Source: Subdoligranulum sp.
GTDB taxonomy: Bacteria; Bacillota; Clostridia; Oscillospirales; Ruminococcaceae
Direction: 5' to 3'
Length of the DNA: 56,814 nt
Assembly: GCA_004555405.1 (NCBI GenBank)
Contig: SFIE01000008.1
Span: forward strand, 1-56,814
In this document: positions 31,721-38,011 of the stretch, piece by piece
Position numbering within the stretch: position 1 is the first letter of the stretch
Layout: each line of letters begins with the position of its first letter
Position numbers and translations under genes: made by a program
Notes under the pieces: generated by a model
Seen by the model: only the letters and a program-made list of their open reading frames with translations
Told to the model about the DNA's origin: nothing
Database searches by the model: none

Positions 31721-31752
31721 TATTTGCTGAAAATGGCTAAAAATAATAAAAT

Positions 31753-31784
31753 GCCCCTGCTTTGCATTGCACAAAACAGGGGGC
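31753..31784 (-). terminator. Terminator between cassette and integrase
   Basis: A GC stem (GCCCCTG with CAGGGGGC) around a 17-nt loop. On the minus strand it is followed by an ATTTTATTATTTTT run. It separates the leftward accessory cassette and small RNA from the integrase. Confidence 0.5.
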
Positions 31785-31804
31785 TTTGCCGAGATCGGCG
31801 TTTG

Positions 31805-31873
31805 AAAAAATAGAAGCCACGAACACAGAGGCGCTTTCGTATACTCTGCATTCGTGGCTTCTATTATTATATG
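31805..31873 (-). ncRNA. Putative small RNA, copy 1
   Basis: The predicted transcript of about 70 nt is a long hairpin. The 15-bp outer stem AATAGAAGCCACGAA/TTCGTGGCTTCTATT is perfect, an inner CAGAG/CTCTG stem holds a 13-nt apical loop, and a T-run follows on the minus strand. No ORF of note. The near-exact second copy supports it being a discrete functional unit. Confidence 0.6.
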
Positions 31874-31878
31874 TATAT

Positions 31879-31907
31879 ATTATACCTTGATAGGAAAAAG
31901 ATTGCAA
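31879..31907 (-). promoter_or_regulatory. Promoter of small RNA copy 1
   Basis: On the minus strand TTGCAA (31907-31902), a 17-bp spacer and consensus TATAAT (31884-31879). Confidence 0.65.
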
Positions 31908-32030
31908 GGGAAATTGTAGACACCTATCGCCAAGGCGTTGCCATGGGGCGGCGATATTTTTTATTTTTTGTCTTTTGGAAGCTGCGCGAGCCGCCAGCCT
32001 TTATAAGTCGTGACTGGCTTGCCTTTGCGG

Positions 32031-32252
32031 CTACGCACACCACGGGCATAGAAGGCAATGGCTTGGAACCCTTGTGATATGCGCGTTGATGGCGTAGGAC
32101 TGCGTGCAGCGCTTGCCGGTTTCGGCTTCGTACTGGTCGATATAGTGGGCGATGGCGATTTCTGCGATGGAATCGGGGGAGAATGTGATCTTGCGCGTGG
32201 CGTGCCTCCTGTTGCTGTTAGGGTTGTTATTCGGGCGGTGGGGTATGGTCAC
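32031..32252 (-). CDS. Doubtful small hypothetical protein
   Basis: A 73-residue leftward ORF (GTG start) with coding-like composition. The central part reads FSPDSIAEIAIAHYIDQYEA. An AGGAGG lies inside it, 6 nt before an ACG codon, so the functional protein may begin there if ACG is a degraded ATG. Weak support; could be a decayed gene of the accessory cassette. Confidence 0.3.
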   Translation of the reverse strand: MTIPHRPNNNPNSNRRHATRKITFSPDSIAEIAIAHYIDQYEAETGKRCTQSYAINAHITRVPSHCLLCPWCA

Positions 32253-32276
32253 TTTACTGTGCGACCATCTATGGCA

Positions 32277-32486
32277 TCAGTGCTTTTCAGTGTTCTCTTT
32301 TATCAGTTCTTCTATTCCCACGCCGAGAGCGTGGGCAAGTGCGGTGATTGTACCGACGGTGATGTTGCGGGTCTTGATCTCGCCGGTTTCGATCTTCCTA
32401 ATCTGCCGGGCATTGATGCCAGACAGCTCCGCAAGCTTTGATTGGGTCATTCCCTTTTCTGTGCGGATGGCGTAAAGGTTATTCAT
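32277..32486 (-). CDS. XRE-family regulator of the accessory cassette
   Basis: A 69-residue single-domain HTH protein (MTQSKLAELSGINARQIRKI, then ETGEIKTRNITVG). ATG 32486 is 8 nt after GGAGGG; an ATG two codons upstream is too close. It overlaps the preceding small gene by 8 nt, so both are coupled. Likely regulates the cassette. Confidence 0.75.
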   Translation of the reverse strand: MNNLYAIRTEKGMTQSKLAELSGINARQIRKIETGEIKTRNITVGTITALAHALGVGIEELIKENTEKH

Positions 32487-32610
32487 GGTCATAACCCTCC
32501 AAAATCTTTTTCTTCTCGCTGCGGTATTGCTCCATGGCTTTGAGATAATCCTCCAAAGATTTTTTATCTTCGGCGGTCATTTCGGAAAGGTTTATAGATT
32601 CGGTGTTCAT
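32479..32610 (-). CDS. 43-residue helical protein
   Basis: A small ORF (MNTESINLSEMTAEDKKSLE then a helical Lys/Glu-rich stretch ending GYDHE) with GGAGAACACC before the ATG. It overlaps the XRE gene. Such small partners often precede XRE genes in mobile elements; unknown function. Confidence 0.5.
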   Translation of the reverse strand: MNTESINLSEMTAEDKKSLEDYLKAMEQYRSEKKKILEGYDHE

Positions 32611-32622
32611 GGTGTTCTCCTT

Positions 32623-32931
32623 TCAATCGACAGAATCGGAATCAAAGCTGCCGGGGTAGGTGTCGGTAGAGTGGTACAGCCCCCAGCAGATACCGTCAGC
32701 GCATGATGGATCTGTGTCAGAAATGTTGATCTCATCAAAGGCTTCGGCGGTGAGATCGTCCTCGGTGATGACGGCGCTGTACACATGGGTTTTCACCTTT
32801 TCACTGCTGGTCAGGTGATCCCAAAGGCTGCGAGCTTCGCGGGCTGCATCTTCGGGAGTTTTAAAAAACTGCTCGTAGGTATCTCCCAGGCCGTTTCTGG
32901 GTTCCTCGATGGCTACATACATTTTCTTCAT
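32623..32931 (-). CDS. Acidic accessory protein
   Basis: A 102-residue protein from ATG 32931 (AAGGAGGGAATCACC). Begins MKKMYVAIEEPRNGLGDTYE, has an amphipathic middle (TPEDAAREARSLWDHLTSSE), and ends acidic (DSDSVD). Similar small acidic proteins accompany integrative elements, but no function is known. Part of a leftward operon. Confidence 0.6.
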   Translation of the reverse strand: MKKMYVAIEEPRNGLGDTYEQFFKTPEDAAREARSLWDHLTSSEKVKTHVYSAVITEDDLTAEAFDEINISDTDPSCADGICWGLYHSTDTYPGSFDSDSVD

Positions 32932-32944
32932 GGTGATTCCCTCC

Positions 32945-33139
32945 TTAGTAGATTTCCACGCCCAGCTTCTCGGCTGCGGCTTCCAGCACAGCCTCGAAGT
33001 TGTCGCCGTCTGCTGCGTCCCACTCGGCTTCCATGCCAGCGGCTTCGCACAGCTCCCGGCACAAGTCGGCGTCGTACACATCGGCGCTGCGGATTTCTTC
33101 GGCGATTTCAAAAGCGTTTTTCATAAGAAATTCATCCAA
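32945..33139 (-). CDS. Small acidic accessory protein
   Basis: A 64-residue acidic helical protein (KNAFEIAEEIRSADVYDADL, then AEWDAADGDNFEAVLEAAAE). Start could be Met1 or Met6; ribosome binding site is weak. First gene of the leftward cassette between the two direct repeats. Confidence 0.5.
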   Translation of the reverse strand: MDEFLMKNAFEIAEEIRSADVYDADLCRELCEAAGMEAEWDAADGDNFEAVLEAAAEKLGVEIY

Positions 33140-33276
33140 ATTTTCAAATGTGGCTGTATCGTCTTTGTTTGATTATATTATAGGCCAATTTTGGCCGGTT
33201 GTAAATGGGCGAAATGCATAAATTATGATATTTTTTTTAGTCGCACTTGTTGCATACTATTCGAATTCGGCGTTTG

Positions 33277-33346
33277 AAAAAAATAGAAGCCACGAACACA
33301 GAGGCGCTTTCGTATACTCTGCATTCGTGGCTTCTATTATTATATG
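33277..33346 (-). ncRNA. Putative small RNA, copy 2
   Basis: Identical hairpin to copy 1, with T7 instead of T6 after the stem on the minus strand. Own consensus promoter at 33352-33380. Confidence 0.6.
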
Positions 33347-33351
33347 TATAT

Positions 33352-33380
33352 ATTATACCTTGATAGGGAAAAGATTGCAA
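33352..33380 (-). promoter_or_regulatory. Promoter of small RNA copy 2
   Basis: On the minus strand TTGCAA (33380-33375), 17-bp spacer, TATAAT (33357-33352). Confidence 0.65.
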
Positions 33381-33400
33381 AAGGAATTGTAGGCACCATT

Positions 33401-33431
33401 GTATGCATCTATGTATGCACCGTTGTATGCA
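33401..33431. repeat. Three 12-bp-spaced GTATGCA repeats
   Basis: GTATGCA occurs at 33401, 33413 and 33425, a 12-bp period, immediately right of R2. Could be an arm-type recombinase or regulator site. Confidence 0.45.
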
Positions 33432-33498
33432 CCCGCCGTGTTTTGTGGTGTTTTCTGGTGTATTTTTTGAAATTCGGAAAAATGAAAGACTAAAAATA

Positions 33499-33540
33499 AG
33501 CACCCCATATATAACGCACAAACGCTATATATGGGGTGCT
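33499..33540 (-). terminator. Terminator of the tRNA-Ser operon
   Basis: Perfect 15-bp arms (AGCACCCCATATATA/TATATATGGGGTGCT), 12-nt loop, followed on the minus strand by TTATTTTT. It begins right after the CCA end of tRNA-Ser(GCT). Confidence 0.8.
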
Positions 33541-33541
33541 T

Positions 33542-33632
33542 TGGCGGAGTAGGAGAGATTTGAACTCTCGCGACGGTTTCCCGCCCTACGCCCTTAGCAG
33601 GGGCGCCTCTTCGACCTCTTGAGTACTACTCC
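33542..33632 (-). tRNA. tRNA-Ser (anticodon GCT)
   Basis: Class II tRNA with acceptor GGAGTAG/CTACTCC, anticodon loop containing GCT, a long variable arm, T-loop TTCAAAT and encoded GCCA end. Reads AGC/AGT codons. Confidence 0.93.
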
Positions 33633-33665
33633 AAGTTCAAAGTGATTCACATATTCACTTATAAT

Positions 33666-33754
33666 TGGCGGAGAGGGTGGGATTCGAACCCACGGCACAT
33701 TGCTGTGTCACTGGTTTTCAAGACCAGCTCCATAAACCACTCGGACACCTCTCC
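33666..33754 (-). tRNA. tRNA-Ser (anticodon TGA)
   Basis: Class II tRNA with acceptor GGAGAGG/CCTCTCC, anticodon arm CTGGTCTTGAAAACCAG giving TGA, a long variable arm, T-loop TTCGAAT and encoded CCA. Co-transcribed with tRNA-Ser(GCT) 33 bp downstream. Confidence 0.93.
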
Positions 33755-33915
33755 ATAGTGGGCAATCTGACCGCCATCAGAGTGCGAAAATAAGTATAGC
33801 AGAAGAGATGCACTTTGTCAACGACTTTTTTGCAAAAATTATAAAAATACGAAAAACCGCAAGTTTCTGGCGGTAAAAACTGCCTTTTTATGCCCCGCCC
33901 AAGGCCCAAATGGCA

Positions 33916-34143
33916 TCAGGCAGCCCGGCCGCTGCCGGAAAAATCCAGCCGAATGGCTTTGCGGTGCGCACGGGGAGCCTCGCGCAAAAGAAAACGCACA
34001 CAGGCCCAGCCGCCCCCAAGGCACAATGCCACACCGCAAAAAATGCCGCCAAAGCTCATAAGCCCTTCAAAGGCAGCGCCCATCAGCATAAACAGCCCAA
34101 ACCCGCACACAAGGATCAAAAACCGCCCAAAATCCTTTTTCAT
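33916..34143 (-). CDS. Small membrane protein divergent from S24 repressor
   Basis: A 75-residue protein from ATG 34143 (AGAGGGG 7 nt upstream). Two hydrophobic helices (FLILVCGFGLFMLMGAAF and GGIFCGVALCLGGGWACV), then a basic tail (RFLLREAPRAHRKAIRLDFS). Its promoter lies in the divergent control region 34166-34292 and one palindromic operator fills its spacer, so the S24 repressor probably controls it. Damage- or stress-induced membrane protein is a reasonable inference. Confidence 0.65.
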   Translation of the reverse strand: MKKDFGRFLILVCGFGLFMLMGAAFEGLMSFGGIFCGVALCLGGGWACVRFLLREAPRAHRKAIRLDFSGSGRAA

Positions 34144-34165
34144 AACGAAACCCCTCTCTTTGAAT

Positions 34166-34292
34166 AACAACTCGCGGTTGTTCTATATCTGCATCATAAT
34201 ACAACTATCGGTTGTTGTCAATGCTTTTTTACAACTTTTTAGAGAAGATATTGCGAAAAATGCTTTACATCAACAACAACTGGTTGTATAAT
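34166..34292. promoter_or_regulatory. Divergent promoters with three ACAAC-GTTGT operators
   Basis: Leftward promoter: TTGACA (34221-34216), 17 bp, TATGAT (34198-34193). Rightward promoter: TTTACA (34264-34269), 17 bp, TATAAT (34287-34292). Palindromes AACAAC-N5-GTTGTT (34166-34182), ACAAC-N5-GTTGT (34201-34215, inside the leftward spacer) and ACAAC-TG-GTTGT (34276-34287, inside the rightward spacer) fit repression of both genes by one dimeric regulator. Confidence 0.75.
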
Positions 34293-34395
34293 AAAACCGA
34301 AATATCATATTGTGTTTTATGGCAATGCCGGGCCGTTGGGCAACATTTGGCGGCGCTGCCTGTGCGATACAAAGCATTTTGCAGGAGGAAACCAC

Positions 34396-35025
34396 ATGAA
34401 TGGAATACAGCTGAAAGAATGCCGAAAAGCCAAAGGGATGAGCCAGGCCACGCTTTCGCGCTTGCTGGGCGTTACGCAGCAGGCGGTGGGCAAGTGGGAA
34501 ACCGGCCGCTCTAATCCGGACCCCGAAATGCTGGTGCGTTTGGCCGAAGTGCTGGGCACCACCACCGACTATCTGCTGGGGCTGCACACCGGCGGCGCTG
34601 AGGCCGAGCAGGCCGGGCGCAGATTTTTCGGCGGCTATGCCGAATGCCCCATTCCTGTGATCGGCACGGTGCGCGCCGGGTATGGCGCGCTGGCCTTTGA
34701 AGAGGATTATGGTACAGAATATGCGCGCGTGAAGGACCCGCAGAACTATTTTTATCTGGTGGTCAAGGGTGACAGCATGGAGCCCCGCATTTCGGATGGC
34801 GATCTGGCGCTGGTACACCGCCAAAGCACGCTGGATTCCGGCGATCTGGGGGTGATCGTATATGGTGACGAGGGCGAGGGAACGCTGAAAAAGTATATCC
34901 AGCGCGGCAACGCCGTGGTGCTGCACCCGTTCAACACCAACTACGAGGATAAAATCATTCGCGGCGAGGAACTCAACCAGCTTTACATTGCCGGAAAAGT
35001 GGTGGAAACCAAAACCAAGTGGTAA
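34396..35025 (+). CDS. LexA/CI-like S24-family repressor
   Basis: About 209 residues. N-terminal XRE HTH (MSQATLSRLLGVTQQAVGKW, then ETGRSNPDPEML), a linker with an Ala-Gly cleavage site (VRAGYG), and a C-terminal S24 autopeptidase with Ser127 in GDSMEPR and Lys165 in TLKKY. Such repressors self-cleave when RecA filaments form. ATG 34396 follows AGGAGG. Autoregulated through the palindromes upstream. It resembles phage CI, but its neighbours are host-like, so it may run a small damage regulon that includes the divergent membrane protein and possibly the repair genes next door. Confidence 0.85.
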   Translation: MNGIQLKECRKAKGMSQATLSRLLGVTQQAVGKWETGRSNPDPEMLVRLAEVLGTTTDYLLGLHTGGAEAEQAGRRFFGGYAECPIPVIGTVRAGYGALAFEEDYGTEYARVKDPQNYFYLVVKGDSMEPRISDGDLALVHRQSTLDSGDLGVIVYGDEGEGTLKKYIQRGNAVVLHPFNTNYEDKIIRGEELNQLYIAGKVVETKTKW

Positions 35026-35086
35026 GGGCTTTCGCACTTTCACAAAACCGGCAGAGATACATATATAAGTATATAAGAGGCAAGTC

Positions 35087-36475
35087 ATGGATCTGGAACA
35101 AAAACTTGTGATCTTGGCCGACAGTGCCAAATATGATGTGGCTTGCACTTCCAGCGGCACAGTGCGCAGCGGCAAAGACGGTATGCTGGGCAACAGTGTG
35201 GGCGGTGCGGGCATCTGCCATGCCTTTTCGGCCGATGGGCGCTGCATCTCTCTTTTAAAGGTACTGATGACCAATGTGTGCTGCTACGATTGCTCGTATT
35301 GCACCAACCGCCTGAGCAACGACCGCCCGCGTGCGGCTTTTACGCCGGAGGAACTGGCTGAGCTGACCATACAGTTTTACCGCCGCAACTACATTGAAGG
35401 GCTGTTTTTGTCCAGTGCGGTGCTGGTAAGCCCGGATTATACCATGGAGCGCATGATCCGCTGTTTGGAGCTGCTGCGCGGAAAATACCGTTTTAACGGA
35501 TATATTCACGCAAAAACCATTCCGGGGGCGGACCCGGAGCTTGTGCGGCAGATGGGCTTTCTGGCGGACCGCCTTTCCGTAAACATCGAGCTGCCCAGCG
35601 AGGCCAGCCTGAAAATGCTGGCGCCGGATAAAACCAAGGCAGGCATTCTGCGCCCCATGAAGCAAATTGCGGCGGGCAGCGAGCAAAGCCGAAAGGAACT
35701 GGCTTTATATCGCGGCGCACCGCGCTTTGCTCCTGCCGGGCAAAGCACCCAGATGATCGTGGGGGCATCGCCCGAAACGGATTATCATATATTGCATCTC
35801 ACCGAGGGCCTTTACAAAAAATTCGGCCTGAAGCGGGTGTTTTATTCGGCCTATCTGCCCGTGGTGGAGGATCAGCGCCTGCCTGCGCTGAATACAAGGC
35901 CGCCGCTTTTGCGTGAGCACAGGCTGTATCAGGCCGATTGGCTGCTGCGCTTTTACGATTTTTCGGCAGCCGAACTGCTGGACGAGCAAAATCAGAATTT
36001 TAACCCGTATTTAGACCCCAAATGCAACTGGGCCATTCATCATTTTGAGCTGTTTCCGGTGGATGTGAACCGCGCGCCGCTGGAAATGCTGCTGCGTGTG
36101 CCCGGCATCGGCCCCAAAAGCGCCCGCCGCATCCGCAATGCCCGCCGCATGGCATCGCTTGGACTCGAGGAGCTGCGCCGCATGGGCGTGGTGCTCAAGC
36201 GCGCGCAGTATTTTATCACCTGCCGCGGCTTTTCGGGCGCATTGAATGCCCGCCGCGAGGAGGTGGCGCGCACATTGATCGACCCGCAGGCGTTTTCGGT
36301 GGGGGTGCAGCAGCTCAGCCTGTTTGACACACCCTCAAATGCCCTGCCCGGCGAGCAGCCGGGGGCCTTGGCAGCGCCTGCCGTGCATCGGCTGATCGAC
36401 GAGGGCGTGCAGCCGGCCCTTGCGGCACAAACTGTAAAGGAGGAAGCAGTGCAATGGCTTGCCAACGCGATGTGA
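35087..36475 (+). CDS. Putative DNA modification/repair radical SAM protein
   Basis: A 462-residue protein of the TIGR03916-type family. Cys65, Cys69 and Cys72 (NVCCYDCSYCTN) form the CxxxCxxC cluster that binds the 4Fe-4S centre and S-adenosylmethionine. The C-terminal part has a helix-hairpin-helix (LLRVPGIGPKSARRIRNARR) for DNA contact. The next gene, a DUF4130 protein, overlaps it by 22 nt, the conserved pairing for this family. A role in repairing or modifying DNA is assumed from domains; the substrate is unknown. Confidence 0.85.
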   Translation: MDLEQKLVILADSAKYDVACTSSGTVRSGKDGMLGNSVGGAGICHAFSADGRCISLLKVLMTNVCCYDCSYCTNRLSNDRPRAAFTPEELAELTIQFYRRNYIEGLFLSSAVLVSPDYTMERMIRCLELLRGKYRFNGYIHAKTIPGADPELVRQMGFLADRLSVNIELPSEASLKMLAPDKTKAGILRPMKQIAAGSEQSRKELALYRGAPRFAPAGQSTQMIVGASPETDYHILHLTEGLYKKFGLKRVFYSAYLPVVEDQRLPALNTRPPLLREHRLYQADWLLRFYDFSAAELLDEQNQNFNPYLDPKCNWAIHHFELFPVDVNRAPLEMLLRVPGIGPKSARRIRNARRMASLGLEELRRMGVVLKRAQYFITCRGFSGALNARREEVARTLIDPQAFSVGVQQLSLFDTPSNALPGEQPGALAAPAVHRLIDEGVQPALAAQTVKEEAVQWLANAM

Positions 36476-37212
36476 TCTATTGGTATGACGGCACCTTTGA
36501 AGGCTTTTTGTGCTGTGTGTTTGAAAGCTACGCAAACCGGGAGATCCCCTGGGACATCTGGTATTATGCCACCCGCCAAAGCAGCCTTTTTCCGGGGGTA
36601 GACGTGCAAACCGATATGGTCAGGGCGCAGCGTGTGCTGAAGAGCATTCGGGAAAAACTGGGCCAGCGTGTGTATTACATGGTGGTGCGCGGCTTTTTAA
36701 ACGGCGATGAAGGCAAAGAGATCCGCCTTTTGCGCTTTTTGCGCCTGATGTATGACAAAGGGCCGCAGGCGGCTTATCAAACCGGCGCGCCCGAGGTGGC
36801 CGATGTGGTGCAGCTGGCGCGCGCAGTGGCCAACGAAGCCTGCCAGTTCAAGCAGTTTATCCGCTTTGAAGAGCGCGAGGGAATGCTGGGTGCGGTGATC
36901 TCGCCCAAGCACTATGTGCTGCCGCTGCTGCGCACCCATTTTTGCGACCGTATGCCAAACGAGGACTTTCTGATCTACGACAATCAGCATTATGTGGCGC
37001 TGGTGCGCCGGGGAGAGGATGTGCATTATACGCGTTTTCAGGGCGGCTATCTGATGTCCAGCCCCGAAGAACGCGAGCATACCTATCAAAGACTGTGGAA
37101 AGCCTTTTACGATGCACTGGCCATTGAGGAGCGCCGCAACGAAAAGCTGCGGATGCAGCATTGCCCCAAACGCTTTTGGGAAAATATGACCGAGCTGAAG
37201 GATCTGGCATAA
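36454..37212 (+). CDS. DUF4130/TIGR03915 putative DNA repair protein
   Basis: A 252-residue protein with the family start (VIYWYDGTFEGFLCCVFESY) and the later block VQLARAVANEACQFKQFIRF, then IYDNQHYVALV. Members relate to uracil-DNA-glycosylase-like proteins and occur next to the radical SAM partner. It overlaps that gene and ends at a strong terminator. The two probably form one repair system. Length is normal. Confidence 0.85.
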   Translation: MACQRDVIYWYDGTFEGFLCCVFESYANREIPWDIWYYATRQSSLFPGVDVQTDMVRAQRVLKSIREKLGQRVYYMVVRGFLNGDEGKEIRLLRFLRLMYDKGPQAAYQTGAPEVADVVQLARAVANEACQFKQFIRFEEREGMLGAVISPKHYVLPLLRTHFCDRMPNEDFLIYDNQHYVALVRRGEDVHYTRFQGGYLMSSPEEREHTYQRLWKAFYDALAIEERRNEKLRMQHCPKRFWENMTELKDLA

Positions 37213-37229
37213 AAAACAGCATAAAGCAA

Positions 37230-37266
37230 CGCGGAGCGCCATTCCCAAGGGGAACGGCGCTCCGCG
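37230..37266 (+). terminator. Terminator of the radical SAM/DUF4130 operon
   Basis: A perfect 11-bp stem (CGCGGAGCGCC/GGCGCTCCGCG) with a 15-nt loop, then GCGTTTTA. Convergent with the small leftward gene and may serve both. Confidence 0.65.
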
Positions 37267-37292
37267 GCGTTTTACTATTAATAAAAAGGATA

Positions 37293-37421
37293 TCAGTCGT
37301 CGTTTTCCAGATTCACATAGCTGCGGCGCACCATGGTGTGATCGTCAAGAAAAACGGTGACAGCCAAAGCCACAGAGGCTGCCAACAGGAAAAACGAAAA
37401 AATCTTTGCCAGTGCTTTCAT
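37293..37421 (-). CDS. 42-residue single-pass membrane protein
   Basis: Starts at ATG 37421 behind GGGGAGG. The N-terminus is one hydrophobic helix (KIFSFFLLAASVALAVTVFL), then a short charged tail ending ENDD. Longer in-frame forms lack a binding site. Unknown function; own promoter at 37589-37616. Confidence 0.55.
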   Translation of the reverse strand: MKALAKIFSFFLLAASVALAVTVFLDDHTMVRRSYVNLENDD

Positions 37422-37588
37422 AAAGTGGTACCTCCCCGTGATGTAACAAAATTCATATAAAAAACAGGCGGTGCCGATAAAACACAGTGCCCGCGGGCCT
37501 ATCCGGAACATTCCCAAAGCAGCCTGTGGGCGCTTTACACAAATACGGCAGTACAGCAGCAGAGCGCCGCGCTTCTTATATAGGGTAT

Positions 37589-37616
37589 ATTATACCACAG
37601 ATTTCCCCAAGTGCAA
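37589..37616 (-). promoter_or_regulatory. Promoter of the 42-residue membrane protein
   Basis: On the minus strand TTGCAC (37616-37611), 16-bp spacer, TATAAT (37594-37589) with an extended TGG before it. The -10 is within a GGTATA-T-TATACC palindrome (37584-37596). The leader to the ATG is about 160 nt. Confidence 0.5.
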
Positions 37617-37694
37617 TGCCCGCGGTTTTCACATATACCATGCATCGTGAAAAAAGAAAGAGCGGATTTTTAAGCGAAACCTGTGAAATTTTTG

Positions 37695-38011
37695 TTGACT
37701 TGTGGGGCTTGGGTGATAAAATATATACGTATAGGTGGGGGCGCTACAGGCAGCCATGCCGTGCCATTTTGGGGGCACGCGCCCTTGCCTGCAATCATTT
37801 GGACTGTCTCTGGGCCTTTTTTGGTCCGGAGCAAAGCAGTTCCCCGGCACGGAAGGCTGGCGGGAAGGTTTTTCCTGCGCATTGTCTGACGAACAGCGAG
37901 AAGGTGCAGATGTGCATTCTGCCCATTCGCCGCGCCGTGAGATTGCTCTGCTTCGGAAAAAGAAACTCTGCGGAGAGAGTACCATAGTAAGAAATGGGGG
38001 ATCGTTTATTC
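37695..38011 (+). promoter_or_regulatory. rnf promoter and ~285-nt 5' leader
   Basis: TTGACT (37695-37700), 16-bp spacer, TAAAAT (37717-37722). No gene is convincing in the following 285 bases. The leader shows GGGCGC/GCGCCC and CGTGCC/GGCACG stems and a CTCTGGGCC-T6-GGTCCGGAG hairpin with two G.U pairs. A cis-acting control RNA is possible. I recognised no known riboswitch class. Confidence 0.45.

Larger units (their letters stand above)
31795..31924. repeat. Direct repeat R1 (130 bp)
   Basis: Nearly identical to R2 at 33267-33397; differences are one A in an A-run and a few G/A changes near the right end. The shared region includes promoter, hairpin and U-tract of a small RNA. The two copies are in the same orientation and bracket the leftward accessory cassette. 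Confidence 0.85.
33267..33397. repeat. Direct repeat R2 (131 bp)
   Basis: Second copy of the R1 sequence at 31795-31924, about 1.47 kb away in the same orientation. Homologous or site-specific recombination between them would remove the cassette and leave one copy. Confidence 0.85.

Noticed and set aside
37722..38011. Known riboswitch or 6S RNA before rnfC
   Set aside because: No class-specific conserved sequence could be matched by eye, so it is described only as a leader.
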